From NCBI GenBank assembly GCA_002344795.1, contig DDUM01000007.1, positions 11,763 through 75,762 on the forward strand: a stretch of DNA of 64,000 nucleotides, in the 5' to 3' direction. How positions within the stretch are numbered: the first letter of the stretch is position 1; each line of letters begins with the position of its first letter. Source of the DNA: Flammeovirgaceae bacterium UBA2338. Lineage in GTDB: Bacteria > Bacteroidota > Bacteroidia > Cytophagales > Cyclobacteriaceae. Of the stretch, positions 44,668-54,600 are shown one piece after another. Under the pieces are notes generated by a model. The model was not told the DNA's origin, did not search any database, and saw only the letters and a program-made list of their open reading frames with translations. Both the position numbers and the translations under genes were made by a program.

Positions 44668-45399
44668 ATGATAAGAATAGCGGTTCTATTGGTTGGCACA
44701 ATTATCCTGCTGAGTTCATGTACTCAGAGAATGATTTGTCCTGCCTTTCAGAGTGCCTATATCTATGACAAGGAGGAGCTAAGAAAAAAGTTCAGCTACT
44801 TTCAGGAGGACTCTACTCCTAAAATTCTCACTGCCAGCAAGACCAAATATTTAATTGCTGTTCCTGAATCTTACAGAAAGAAGATGAGGAGCTTGAAAAC
44901 GGTGGAGATGAAACCGGTTTATCCTGTCATTCCCGATTCTTTGAAGCTCGAAGAAGGAGCTGACTTAATCATGGCAGAGAGGGATGTTATTGATAGTGTG
45001 GCTGTACAACAAGGTTTGGATCGCACAGATTCGGCTTACGCTATCACAAAGACCAAAGAGAAATACAATGTAGATCAGGACAACTACATGTGGTATTTTA
45101 GAAATCAACTGGTGTTGCCAGATGTACGCGCAGCACTTGAAGAGAAAAGTGGAAAGAACCTGGGTACCAACGCAGGGGGCGGAACAAAAGAAAAGAAAGG
45201 CTTCTTTAAAAATTTGTTTAAAAAGAAAGACAGGACTGATTCTAGTGCGGTAGACGCACCACCTTTGCCTTCAGATTCTACCGTTAAGGAGAAGAGGAAG
45301 AAGGCTCCTAAAAAGAAGAAAGAAAAGAAGGTGAAAGGTAAGAAAAAGGAGGGAGAAGAAATCCCGGCAAAGAAAGAGGAGGAAGATGATGGATTTTAG
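44668..45399 (+). CDS. Lipoprotein with Lys/Glu-rich C-terminal tail
   Basis: The 243-residue protein has a lipoprotein signal (LVGTIILLSSCTQ, Cys about residue 18) followed by MICPAFQSAYIYDKEELRKKFSYF. The final 75 residues are extremely rich in Lys and Glu (KKKAPKKKKEKKVKGKKKEGEE), probably disordered and possibly binding a polyanion such as peptidoglycan or LPS. I recognise the general Cytophagales lipoprotein type but no function. Its stop lies three bases from the convergent HMCES-like gene. Confidence 0.75.
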   Translation: MIRIAVLLVGTIILLSSCTQRMICPAFQSAYIYDKEELRKKFSYFQEDSTPKILTASKTKYLIAVPESYRKKMRSLKTVEMKPVYPVIPDSLKLEEGADLIMAERDVIDSVAVQQGLDRTDSAYAITKTKEKYNVDQDNYMWYFRNQLVLPDVRAALEEKSGKNLGTNAGGGTKEKKGFFKNLFKKKDRTDSSAVDAPPLPSDSTVKEKRKKAPKKKKEKKVKGKKKEGEEIPAKKEEEDDGF

Positions 45400-45402
45400 C
45401 CT

Positions 45403-46101
45403 TTAGTCGAACAAGGTAAGGTTTCCGAATTGATCGGCAGGTGCAGTAGGAAGAAAGAGGGTTGCCTCATTGGCCGAAAGTATACCTATTCTTGGTGATA
45501 CGGTATACGAATCCAACTCAATTGCATTTTCAATATTTAATAAACTAAGCAATTCGTTTTCAGTGGCATCTTTATTGAGCCAGGCCCCTAATGTTTTTTT
45601 GTTCAGTAGCAGAGGCATCCGTTCATTTACAGGGAGCACTTGTTTGTTGGATGGGGTAGTGATTACGCTGAAAGTATGATGTGTTTCTCCTTGTTCATCT
45701 TCAAACTCTTCCCATAATCCGGCCATTGCCAATAGTTCTTTCTTCTTTTGAAAATACCGGTAGGGGATGGCTGATTTTTTACTGATCTTTTTCCAGCAAT
45801 AAAACCCATCGATTGGAATGATGCAGCGAAACCGCATCATCTTTTTTCTTAAGGCCGGTTTGTCCTTTATGGTCTCTGATCTGATGTTGATCAGTTTCTC
45901 ACTGATGTTTTTGTCTTTTATCCATTGCGGAATCGCTCCCCAATAAAAAAAGGAGACCCCTTCGGGTGTGTGATGGGTGATGACAGGAAGCAAATGAGTA
46001 GGGCCTGCATTGTAGTACTTTTTATAATGCGAAGGTACGTCCACTGAAAAGTGATCGGACAATTGTTGTGATGTGGCCGAAATAGAATAACGATCAAACA
46101 T
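45403..46101 (-). CDS. HMCES/YedK (SRAP) family protein with substituted active site
   Basis: The 232-residue SRAP-fold protein keeps the family frame (NAGPTHLLPVIT, FFYWGAIPQW, LINIRSETI, RCIIPIDGFYCWKK, VLPVNERMPLLL). In active members the initiator Met is removed to expose Cys2, which cross-links to abasic sites in single-stranded DNA with help from a Glu (YEW motif) and a His (HxRMP motif). Here residue 2 is Phe (codon TTT), the Glu position is C102 and the His position is N159; N72 and R74 are kept. DNA binding may survive, but the classical chemistry should not. It overlaps the hydrolase gene by eight bases. Confidence 0.85.
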   Translation of the reverse strand: MFDRYSISATSQQLSDHFSVDVPSHYKKYYNAGPTHLLPVITHHTPEGVSFFYWGAIPQWIKDKNISEKLINIRSETIKDKPALRKKMMRFRCIIPIDGFYCWKKISKKSAIPYRYFQKKKELLAMAGLWEEFEDEQGETHHTFSVITTPSNKQVLPVNERMPLLLNKKTLGAWLNKDATENELLSLLNIENAIELDSYTVSPRIGILSANEATLFLPTAPADQFGNLTLFD

Positions 46102-47050
46102 TTTTTTGGTTAATAAAATCCAATGCTCTTAATTCCGACCAATATAGTCCATTTTGATTAAAAAGGGCAAATCCTACATGGCCACCATATTTGGGGTTTT
46201 CAAATTGGACAAAAGGATTATTAAAAAGCGCAGGATGACTATGGGTAGCAGATGAGAGGAAGGGGTCGTTTTGTGCATTGACAATAAGTGTTGGCGTTTT
46301 TATTGTATCTAAAAAATGAATGGAGCTGCATTTTTCATAATATTCAATGGCGTTGGAGAAGTGATGCAGAGGCGCGGTATACTCATCGTCAAATTCTATC
46401 AATGTTTTTATTTTATTTATTCCACTAACGTCTAGCTCTGTTTGTAACCTGGCCTTGTCAATTACTTTCTTCTTGAGGCTCTTAATAAACCGCTGACTGT
46501 AAATGCAATATTTTGATATCGTTTTACAGCTGGCATGAAGATCGAGTGGGACGGAAAAGGTGACACATTCAGCAATATGCTCATCCAATGATTCTCCCTT
46601 CTCTCCCAGGTATTTTAAGGTAAGGTTGCCACCCAGGCTAAATCCAATCAGTGAGATGGACTGATATTTTTTGTTGTTGATTGTGTGTTGTACCACCACA
46701 TCCAGGTCATCGGTGGCTCCACTGTGATAAAACCGCAACTGCTTGTTCATTTCTTCACTGCAACCCCGGTAATTCCAGGTGAGCACATCATACCCCTGTT
46801 CGTAAAATGCTTTGGCCATTCCTTTGATGTAAGCCCGTTGTGTATTGCCCTCCAGGCCATGAGAAATGATTACTACTTTTGAGGCATCTTGTAGGAGCCA
46901 GTCAAGATCCAAAAAATCGTCATCAGGTGTTGAAATTCTTTCACGTACATAATTTACATGGCGTACTTTTCTAAGCAGGGCAGGGTAGATGGTTTCCAGG
47001 TGATTAGAGAAAAGCAGACGAGGGGGAATATATTTTGGTATTGCCGACAT
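46094..47050 (-). CDS. YheT-like alpha/beta hydrolase
   Basis: The protein has 318 residues from the ATG at 47050; the longer frame would overlap the DinB gene and starts with TTG. Features of the YheT/EMB8 family are IPPRLLFSNHLETIYPALLRK at the start, ISHGLEGNTQRAYIKGMA, TWNYRGCSEEMN, the nucleophile Ser in IGFSLGGNLTLKYLGE, an Asp in NAQNDPFL and a His in YGGHVGF. It likely hydrolyses a lipid-like ester; its substrate is unknown. It is the third gene of a terC-dinB-hydrolase-SRAP operon with tiny gaps. Confidence 0.88.
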   Translation of the reverse strand: MSAIPKYIPPRLLFSNHLETIYPALLRKVRHVNYVRERISTPDDDFLDLDWLLQDASKVVIISHGLEGNTQRAYIKGMAKAFYEQGYDVLTWNYRGCSEEMNKQLRFYHSGATDDLDVVVQHTINNKKYQSISLIGFSLGGNLTLKYLGEKGESLDEHIAECVTFSVPLDLHASCKTISKYCIYSQRFIKSLKKKVIDKARLQTELDVSGINKIKTLIEFDDEYTAPLHHFSNAIEYYEKCSSIHFLDTIKTPTLIVNAQNDPFLSSATHSHPALFNNPFVQFENPKYGGHVGFALFNQNGLYWSELRALDFINQKNV

Positions 47051-47060
47051 GATCAGCAGA

Positions 47061-47597
47061 TTAATTCCATCCTGATTTTTGTTTGAGGGAAGTGATGTGG
47101 GCCAGGTGATGGTTGCCATGCCAGGCATAGAGGGCAATCATTTTTTCCAGTGATTGATTCTTTCCGGTTTCCGGGTGGGTAAACTCCTTTTTTAAATCTT
47201 CTTCTGTAAAGCTATCGATAAGTGTGACCCACTTGGCATGTAAGCTTTTCAACAGGGCAAGTGAAGGTTGTGGGTCCAGTGCAACTTCTGGTGTTTCAGC
47301 CCAGGCCTTCTCGTCATATGCTTTAATGATTGGCGTCTTCTCAGTCAGTGTCCATTTCATTCTGATGTAAGCATTCATATGGCTGTCGGCAAGATGGTGA
47401 ATTACCTGCCTGATCGTCCAGCCTCCATTGCGGTAGGGGGTGTCTAATTGATTGGGCATCATGCCCTGTACTTCATTGACCAGGCGTGCTGGCAGGTTGG
47501 CTATTTCCTGAGTCAGTGCTACAAGCTCTTCTTTTTTGTAGGTGTCCTTGCCTTTGAATGGGCCGATGGGGTAACGGTCATCTTGCGCGTTATTCAT
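47061..47597 (-). CDS. DinB/YfiT-family putative metal-dependent hydrolase (bacillithiol transferase-like)
   Basis: The 178-residue DinB four-helix protein has a metal site from His residues in VIHHLADSHMNAYIR and WHGNHHLAHI. The N-terminal DRYPIGPFKGKDTYKKEE matches the YfiT/BstA branch, which includes thiol S-transferases using bacillithiol in some bacteria. Whether this organism makes bacillithiol is not shown here. It overlaps the terC gene by eight bases. Confidence 0.88.
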   Translation of the reverse strand: MNNAQDDRYPIGPFKGKDTYKKEELVALTQEIANLPARLVNEVQGMMPNQLDTPYRNGGWTIRQVIHHLADSHMNAYIRMKWTLTEKTPIIKAYDEKAWAETPEVALDPQPSLALLKSLHAKWVTLIDSFTEEDLKKEFTHPETGKNQSLEKMIALYAWHGNHHLAHITSLKQKSGWN

Positions 47598-48399
47598 CTT
47601 TGATTGCCTCCTTCAAATCCTCTTCAGAATAATGCTTGTGTAGTTTTACCGGTGTAGCTTTCTTCTTTCTTTTCTTTCTTACCCTGATGTTGGTCAGTTC
47701 TATAAGCATAGAAAATGCTACTGCGAAATAGATATAACCTTTCGGGATTACGTAGTGCAGTGACTCCAGAAAAAGCATAAAGCCGATAAGGATCAGAAAC
47801 CCAAGGGCAAGCACTTCCATAGAGGGATGCTCTTTGATAAACCGGCTAATGCGGCCTGAGAAGATCATCATTACAATGATGGACACAATCACAGCGATAA
47901 TCATGATACTGACATGATCCACCACACCAATGGCGGTAAGAATGGAATCGAAGGAAAATATAATGTCCAATAAAATAATCTGGACGATAGTACCGGGCAA
48001 TGTAACCGCTACTTTTTTAAAACCCACATCCTCGTCCTCTTCTCCTTCCATTTCATGGCTGATCTCCATGGTACTTTTGGCAATTAGAAAAAGCCCACCA
48101 AAACCCAGGATCAGATCACGTCCACTGAACGCCATATCATGATCGATGGCAAAGTTAGCTGGAATGGTAAAAAGCGGTTCTGTAAAACTGATGATCCAGG
48201 TGATACCCAACAAGAAAAGGATACGTACTCCCATGGCCAACGCTAAGCCTATGTTTCGTGCCTTGCGTCTTTGACTTTCCTCCGGGAGTTTGTTAGAGAC
48301 AATGGAGATAAATATAATATTGTCTATTCCCAGAATTATTTCCAAAAAGCAAAGGGTGATGAGGGCAATCCAGGTATCAGCTCTAAGGAACAATTCCAT
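47590..48399 (-). CDS. TerC-family integral membrane protein
   Basis: The 269-residue protein has about seven to eight helices. TerC signatures are EIILGIDNIIFISI near residue 20 and LLDIIFSFDSILTAIGV in the second half, each with the conserved Asp. The family is linked to metal (Mn) export and to metallation of secreted proteins. The basic tail KKRKKKATPVKLHKH is cytoplasmic. It is the first gene of its operon. Confidence 0.92.
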   Translation of the reverse strand: MELFLRADTWIALITLCFLEIILGIDNIIFISIVSNKLPEESQRRKARNIGLALAMGVRILFLLGITWIISFTEPLFTIPANFAIDHDMAFSGRDLILGFGGLFLIAKSTMEISHEMEGEEDEDVGFKKVAVTLPGTIVQIILLDIIFSFDSILTAIGVVDHVSIMIIAVIVSIIVMMIFSGRISRFIKEHPSMEVLALGFLILIGFMLFLESLHYVIPKGYIYFAVAFSMLIELTNIRVRKKRKKKATPVKLHKHYSEEDLKEAIKDE

Positions 48400-48580
48400 G
48401 TGTCAGGTGTCTTTTTTTGATAGGAAATTCACTTCCAAATTAAGCAAAGCACTGAAATTTAGAAAAGGAATGAGTTAAAAGAAAAGAGCTTTTGGGGCTT
48501 AAAAAGTTGATTAGTTGAAAAGTTCAATTCTGCTGATTTGTTGACCAGTGGTCATGCACAGCCACTTGGATAGTGGTTAT

Positions 48581-48610
48581 AAAAAAAGCCCCTTGGGAGG
48601 GGCTTTTTTT
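48581..48610. terminator. Strong hairpin terminator
   Basis: AAAAAAAGCCCC (48581-48592) pairs with GGGGCTTTTTTT (48599-48610) across a six-base loop. The A/T tails on both sides make it work in either direction. It closes the six-gene minus-strand operon 48628-64000 and separates it from terC. Confidence 0.9.
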
Positions 48611-48627
48611 ATGGTGTTAATCTCTGG

Positions 48628-51600
48628 TTATTTGTTGTGGACGACCATCACCTTTTGGTAAGCCACATTTCCTTTTCCGTTTTCAATCTGAAGAAGATAT
48701 ATACCTCCTGTTAAATTTCGGGTATTGATTGTTTTGGTGCTTTCACCAGCAGGGATCGTATTGTCATAAACAATTTTGCCCATGGGGTCGGCTAATTTCA
48801 CAAATACATCCTGTCGCGAAGGTTGAGGGAGTTGGACAGTGAGTTCAGCATCTGCTGGGTTTGGGTAAACAGCTATCATCTCCTGCGTGTTTGATGATTC
48901 TCCAATGCCAGTGACCAAATCAGGTTCTGGAGGATTCATTACTATTATTGACTGATAAACTGCTTTTGATGTAATGGTGTCTTGTTGTACAAATACTACA
49001 ATGGCTCCATTTCCAGGAGTTGTAAAATTTTCACTATCCCATAATATTTCAGGTACATCATAAGTTTCACCTGCCGCTAGCGGTATCGATATCTTGTGAC
49101 CCACAGGAGAGGGCAACATTTTTCTTACCACGTATAAAAACTTCGAATCACCATTTTGCCCTAGCAACGATGCATCCGTAATTTCCTTCTCAACGATTAC
49201 TGTGTGGACAAACAGATTTCTAGGAACAGGGCCTGTGGCTAATAATTTTGTATTTATTTTAACCACTCCGTCTACTTTCTGAGCGTCAACAGATTCTATT
49301 CGGAGGAAGGTGGGATCAAGTACACGATCGTCATAAAAAGATTCTCCCCATGTTGTAAATGGACCTTCTTTAAACAACCCATCCAATCGCGCGGCAGGGG
49401 AAGAAGTAAGACCATAAAATGCAGAACGAGCATCGTAGATGGCCTTGTTTTGCTTGTTAATAGGGTCATCCCCGGGGAAGCTGGTATGATATTGAATTTT
49501 AACCAACTCAGTGGAGTTGTTTTTAAAGGTATTAAACTCCTCATTTTGTAATCTTGCTGTTTGGCCAGCTTTAGTGGAACTGTTTGTGAAGTTTTCGATC
49601 AATACAGTACGTGTTCGTTCTCCGATAAGAAAATTATCAAAGGCAAACCCTTCACCACCGGATACAGTTGCCGCAAACGCAATTCTAAAATTTACTTGTG
49701 GGTGTCCAACAATGGCATCCAAAGAGAAGGTAGCCCGTTTCCAACTTTTATATTTTGTAGTTGAGTTTTCATCTCCTGTCCAACCTGCATCGATGGAGGA
49801 TTGATTTCCTGGTTTGCTGGATATATTATTTTGATCATACCAATTAATTCCAGAACCAACTTGTCCCACCACAATCCAATTTGATTCATTTTCCAGATTA
49901 CCCGATACATTATATTGAAGAACAGCGCCATCAACTCCTCTTGGCGTATTGGACCATATATCCATGGATATTACAGGACGGGATGCCCCTGTAAAGTCAA
50001 AGCAGGGGCTAATTACGTATGACCGTTCATTGGCATTATTGTTACCAGAGAGATTTGTTTTCCAAGCTCCACCTGCTCCTGTTGCTGAAGAATCTCTATT
50101 AATGGTTATACTTGATGGTGTACCATATTGCCATGAGGAGTTTGTGCCACCTGCACTCCATCCTCCATTGCCTGAATTAAAATCTTCAGAATAAGGTGTT
50201 GTGGTAGTAATTGCAGGAGCCACGGGAACTACAAATATCTGCTTTTGAATTGTGTCCTTACAATTAGCAGCTGATTTCACAATCAACTCTACAATATCAG
50301 TACCTGTAATATCATAATTGACATTAGGGCTGCTGCCGTTACCTGCTGAACCAAATGTCAATTGGTTATTTTTGGCAAAATTCCATGCAAAATTTCCTGC
50401 AGGAATTACTACCCCATTACTAACATTGGCAACAAACTCCATGGAGCCACCTAAGCATGCGTCTTTCCAGCTAAAGTTAATTTGAGGGACATCACTTACT
50501 TGAACATTTTGATTTCCCACAACAACACAGCCATCTGATGTGGTCATTGTATAGGTAATTGGAAAGAGGCCAATATTGGAGTAGCGATGTTGAGGATTGT
50601 CATAAGTACCTTTGGTTTTGCCGCCATCAGAGCCAATGGGAATTACCCCTGAGCCCGGAGGGATACTTCCATTATCTCCAAATTGATACCCTATTTGGTC
50701 AATGGTAGCACCACCGGGAACAATAACTGAAGTATTGTTTATATCCACAAATGTACCTGCACATGCGTCACCAATGATAAGGGAAGGATTTATACTTGGT
50801 AATACGGTAACCAATTTGGTATCTGAGTTTGAGCAACCACCACTAGAAGTATAGGTTAGATTATAACTTTGACCTGGCAAAAGATTACTATTACTCGGAT
50901 CAAGTTCTGCAGTACTGGGAGTTCCAATCGCAGGAGCGGGTGGATTTGTTCCAGCAACAATGTTTATAAGACCAGCCGCTGCTGGCCCACTCCAGACTCC
51001 ACCACCTGGGATAGCCTTTAGTTTTGTTACAATGCCAGTTTTACAGACACCAGTTAGGCTTTGCCCACCTTCGATGGAGATGCTTACACTTGCTAAATCA
51101 ATGATTGTAACTGTAACTGTTTTCGGTGGACTTTCACAACCATTGGCAGTTTGGGTAATGTAGAAGTTAGTTGTACTAGGTATTGAAGAATCAAGACCTA
51201 ATTCAATGGAAGTGGCAGCAAACTGATTTGCTATTGGAGTAATTTGATTTATTGGGCCAGTTGGAGTGTTATCACGATACCATTTAATATTGGTTCCTGA
51301 AGTCACTGTAATCGGAGGACTTGAATCAATATCCTGATCTTTACAAAAAGAGGGAGCGTTATTAATAACTGGGGGCTCTAAAGGTATTGGATTAATGGTA
51401 AATGTTACAGTAAAGGGATCACTGGAACACCCATTAATTGTCTGTGTTACAAAACGATCAATGGAAATGGGACTTGAAGTAAAATTGGTACTAGGTACAC
51501 TTAGATCAGTAGTAGCTGCAACGGCCAGTGGATTAGCAGGGTTTATCGGATTAGTAGGATAAACCGTATACCATTGCACAGCAGTTCCGGTTACATTAAC

Positions 51601-54600
51601 AATTGCAAAATCACCTCCAGAACAAATGGCTGGTGGCGATGCTGTGGTGGGAACTGCTGGTTTAGCATATACATTTATTGTAACCAACCTTGGCGAACTT
51701 TGACATCCATTAGTTGTTTGAGTAACATACCTAAGGGTGGTTCCTGCAGATGCATCACTCACGCCTAATTCAAGAAGAGTAGGAGCACTATTTCCTGATA
51801 TTGATGCCCGCTCACTAGAAAGTCCTAGGTCATTATACCACCTGAATAAAGCACCAGTTTGCCCGGATACGACAACCTGTTCTGTTAATATACTTGGGCC
51901 ACCAAGACAATAGCCACTTGAATAATTTGCAGTCGGAGGGGGGGGAGTTTGATAAAAATTTACATTTTGAGTTCGAGTAATTGTAGCACTGGTTGAGTTA
52001 TCTTTATAGACGGCATAAAATGTTACAATTTTGTTGCCTGTTGATGCTATAGCACTAGGACTTATATGTATTGGAGAACTGGTGAGAGCAAAGCCCTTAA
52101 ACCAATTAATCTCATTGGAGGCAGTAACCTGTTGGAAATTAAGAGCTGGGTTTTCGGCAACAACAGACCCAATAGGAAGAGTATTTGGGTCAAAATAATG
52201 GCTTAGAGGTAAAATGTATAGGAAGGTTGTTCCTGGAATACTATTATTAGCAACGTCCATGGTAAAATTAGCCTCGGTGCTACAATATGAAGTTGCTAAC
52301 CCCAATATGGATGTTGTTCCATTATAAACCTCAAAAATTCTTGTTTTAGTGTCAGTACATCCACCTGAGGTTACGGTATAGGTTATGGTGTGCTGTCCTA
52401 AAGGTACACCTGAAGGGTAAAAATCATTGCCAACAATACCTGGTCCGCTAAAAACACCACCTGCCGGGATTCCTGTTAAATTTACAGGTGGTTCCTGATT
52501 AGAAAACGTTGAGATGGTATTTGGTGTATTAGGTGGTGGTGTTGTTACAACAAAATTCGCACTTGAGGTCGCAGAGTTTTTTGTCATTACAATAGCATTA
52601 GAGGTTGATGGACAACTTCCAGCTACTGTAATGATTACATCCACTGTATTTCCTGTAGTAAAATTGCTTGCATTTCTATTCAAAACCCTGCTGGCACTAT
52701 TTTGTGTGGTAACCCCATTAATACGAAAATTATAAGTTGCCGCACCTGAAGGAGAAGCTGTAAATTGTACAGTTTCATGATTAGCTACCCCATTAACATA
52801 GTTTGTGCAAAGTGAATTGCTGCCTCCCGTGATTATTAAGTCTGCTACAGGTTTCGCCTGAACATTCAAGCTTAGCGTGGTTGGAGCACTTTCGCATCCT
52901 CCTGCCGGTGACTGTGTCACATACCTTACAATAGTTCCAGGTAAGGTTGTAACAAAACCAAGCTGAGTAAGCAATGGGTTAGTTGTAATATCCCTCACTC
53001 CATTTCCACCAGGTCCGTTGGGAGGATTTAAAGAGGTAATAGGATTGCTTAATCCTGCATCAGTGTACCACTTTACTACCGTTGAAGCTGGGGGTGCTGA
53101 AACAAAACCAGTTCCTGTTCCTGCCAGAGCAATAATATCATCAAACTGACAATAGTTTAAGGTGGTGGGCGTCATGTTTGGAACTGGGGATGCCCCTAAG
53201 GATGTAATGGTGGCAAAATCGTGTACTCCAACTCCATTCCCATTCTGCGTAGCGGTGCCACCTGTACGTTTTATGATTGTAGATGCTGCGCCTGTACCAT
53301 CATTGTTAACTTTGATTCCGGAAATTATAATTTCATCTTTCTTGTTATTATTTCCGTCCAGTGTATAAGTCACTGTGATACGTGATGCATTTACCACCAT
53401 GCTGATACTGGCAATGTCTGTACTTGGACCACCAGCAGGTCCTGGGTTAATGGAAACAGTTCCTGTACCTGCTTCAAAGCTGTAGGCCAGGTCATTCATT
53501 TCCAAAATAAGAGTTACGGCAGCTGCCCCATCGGAAAAATCAGATTTTGATACTTCGCTGATAGTAATGGAACTGCCTAGTGGAAAATAGTTTCCTGGGC
53601 ACAAGGAAGCACTGGGTCCTGAAATATTTACTCCATTGGAAGGGGCATCAAAGTCGGTAAGAATGGTAGCCGATGTTCTGTAGTTATAAGTTTCATTATT
53701 GCTGCCATCGGAATTGTATGGAATGATGGCATAATTGTATTGAGTTCCAAGGGATAATCCTGAATTATTAAAGGTGGTAGTTGCGCCACCAGTAATGGTA
53801 GTAATCCGAGTGGTACCTGGCTCTAGTGTTAATGATCCTGGAGCTACACCATCGTCCACACCCGTTGCCGTTGGAAAGGTGCCATCTGTCCTTCGAAGAA
53901 TAATGTATCCATCTGCATTTGTAATAGTGTTGGCGGCTGAGAATACTAAATTAATTTGGGTTCCGCTTGTTGCTGTGGCAGTAAAAGCCGCTGGATGAGC
54001 TGAAGGTTCATTAGAAAGTGAATAAGCGGTTGCTATCGTTCCTACCGGGGTTGTATAGTTATAGGTTTCAGTACTCGCTCCATCCCAATTGAAAGGGACA
54101 AGCGCATAGCGGTATTGAGTTTGTGCACTAACGGATACGAGATCACTATAGGAGCTAATTGCTGTTCCTGTAATAGTTCCATGATAATAAGTAGCCCCAC
54201 TTGGATCTTCCCCATCATTTAAACTTGCCGTTGTTGGGTTTGATCCTTGCCTGCGAAGTACAACGTATCCTACTGCATTGGTAATTGTTTCGGATGAAAT
54301 ACTTGAAAAAGAAAGATCAATCTGTGATGAAGAAATTCCAATACCTGTGATTGCTCCTGTGTAATTGGACGAAGGCGCACTCGAGAATGTAAAATCACTA
54401 GCTGTAGGATTACTTATTAAATAATAATTGTAAGTTCCATCATTAGCTCCATCCCAATTGAAAGGAACAAGTGTGTAAAAATATTCTAATCCAGCGCTTA
54501 ATCCTGTGCTGTTGTTAAACGGACTTGAGTTGCTGGCTACAGTCGTCACAAAATCAACTCCACCTGGAGCTGCGCCATCCAGTAGACCTGCGGCACTTGG

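Noticed and set aside
45403..46101. Treating the HMCES-like gene as a pseudogene
   Set aside because: The frame is full length with no stop or frameshift and the fold motifs are intact; only catalytic positions differ.
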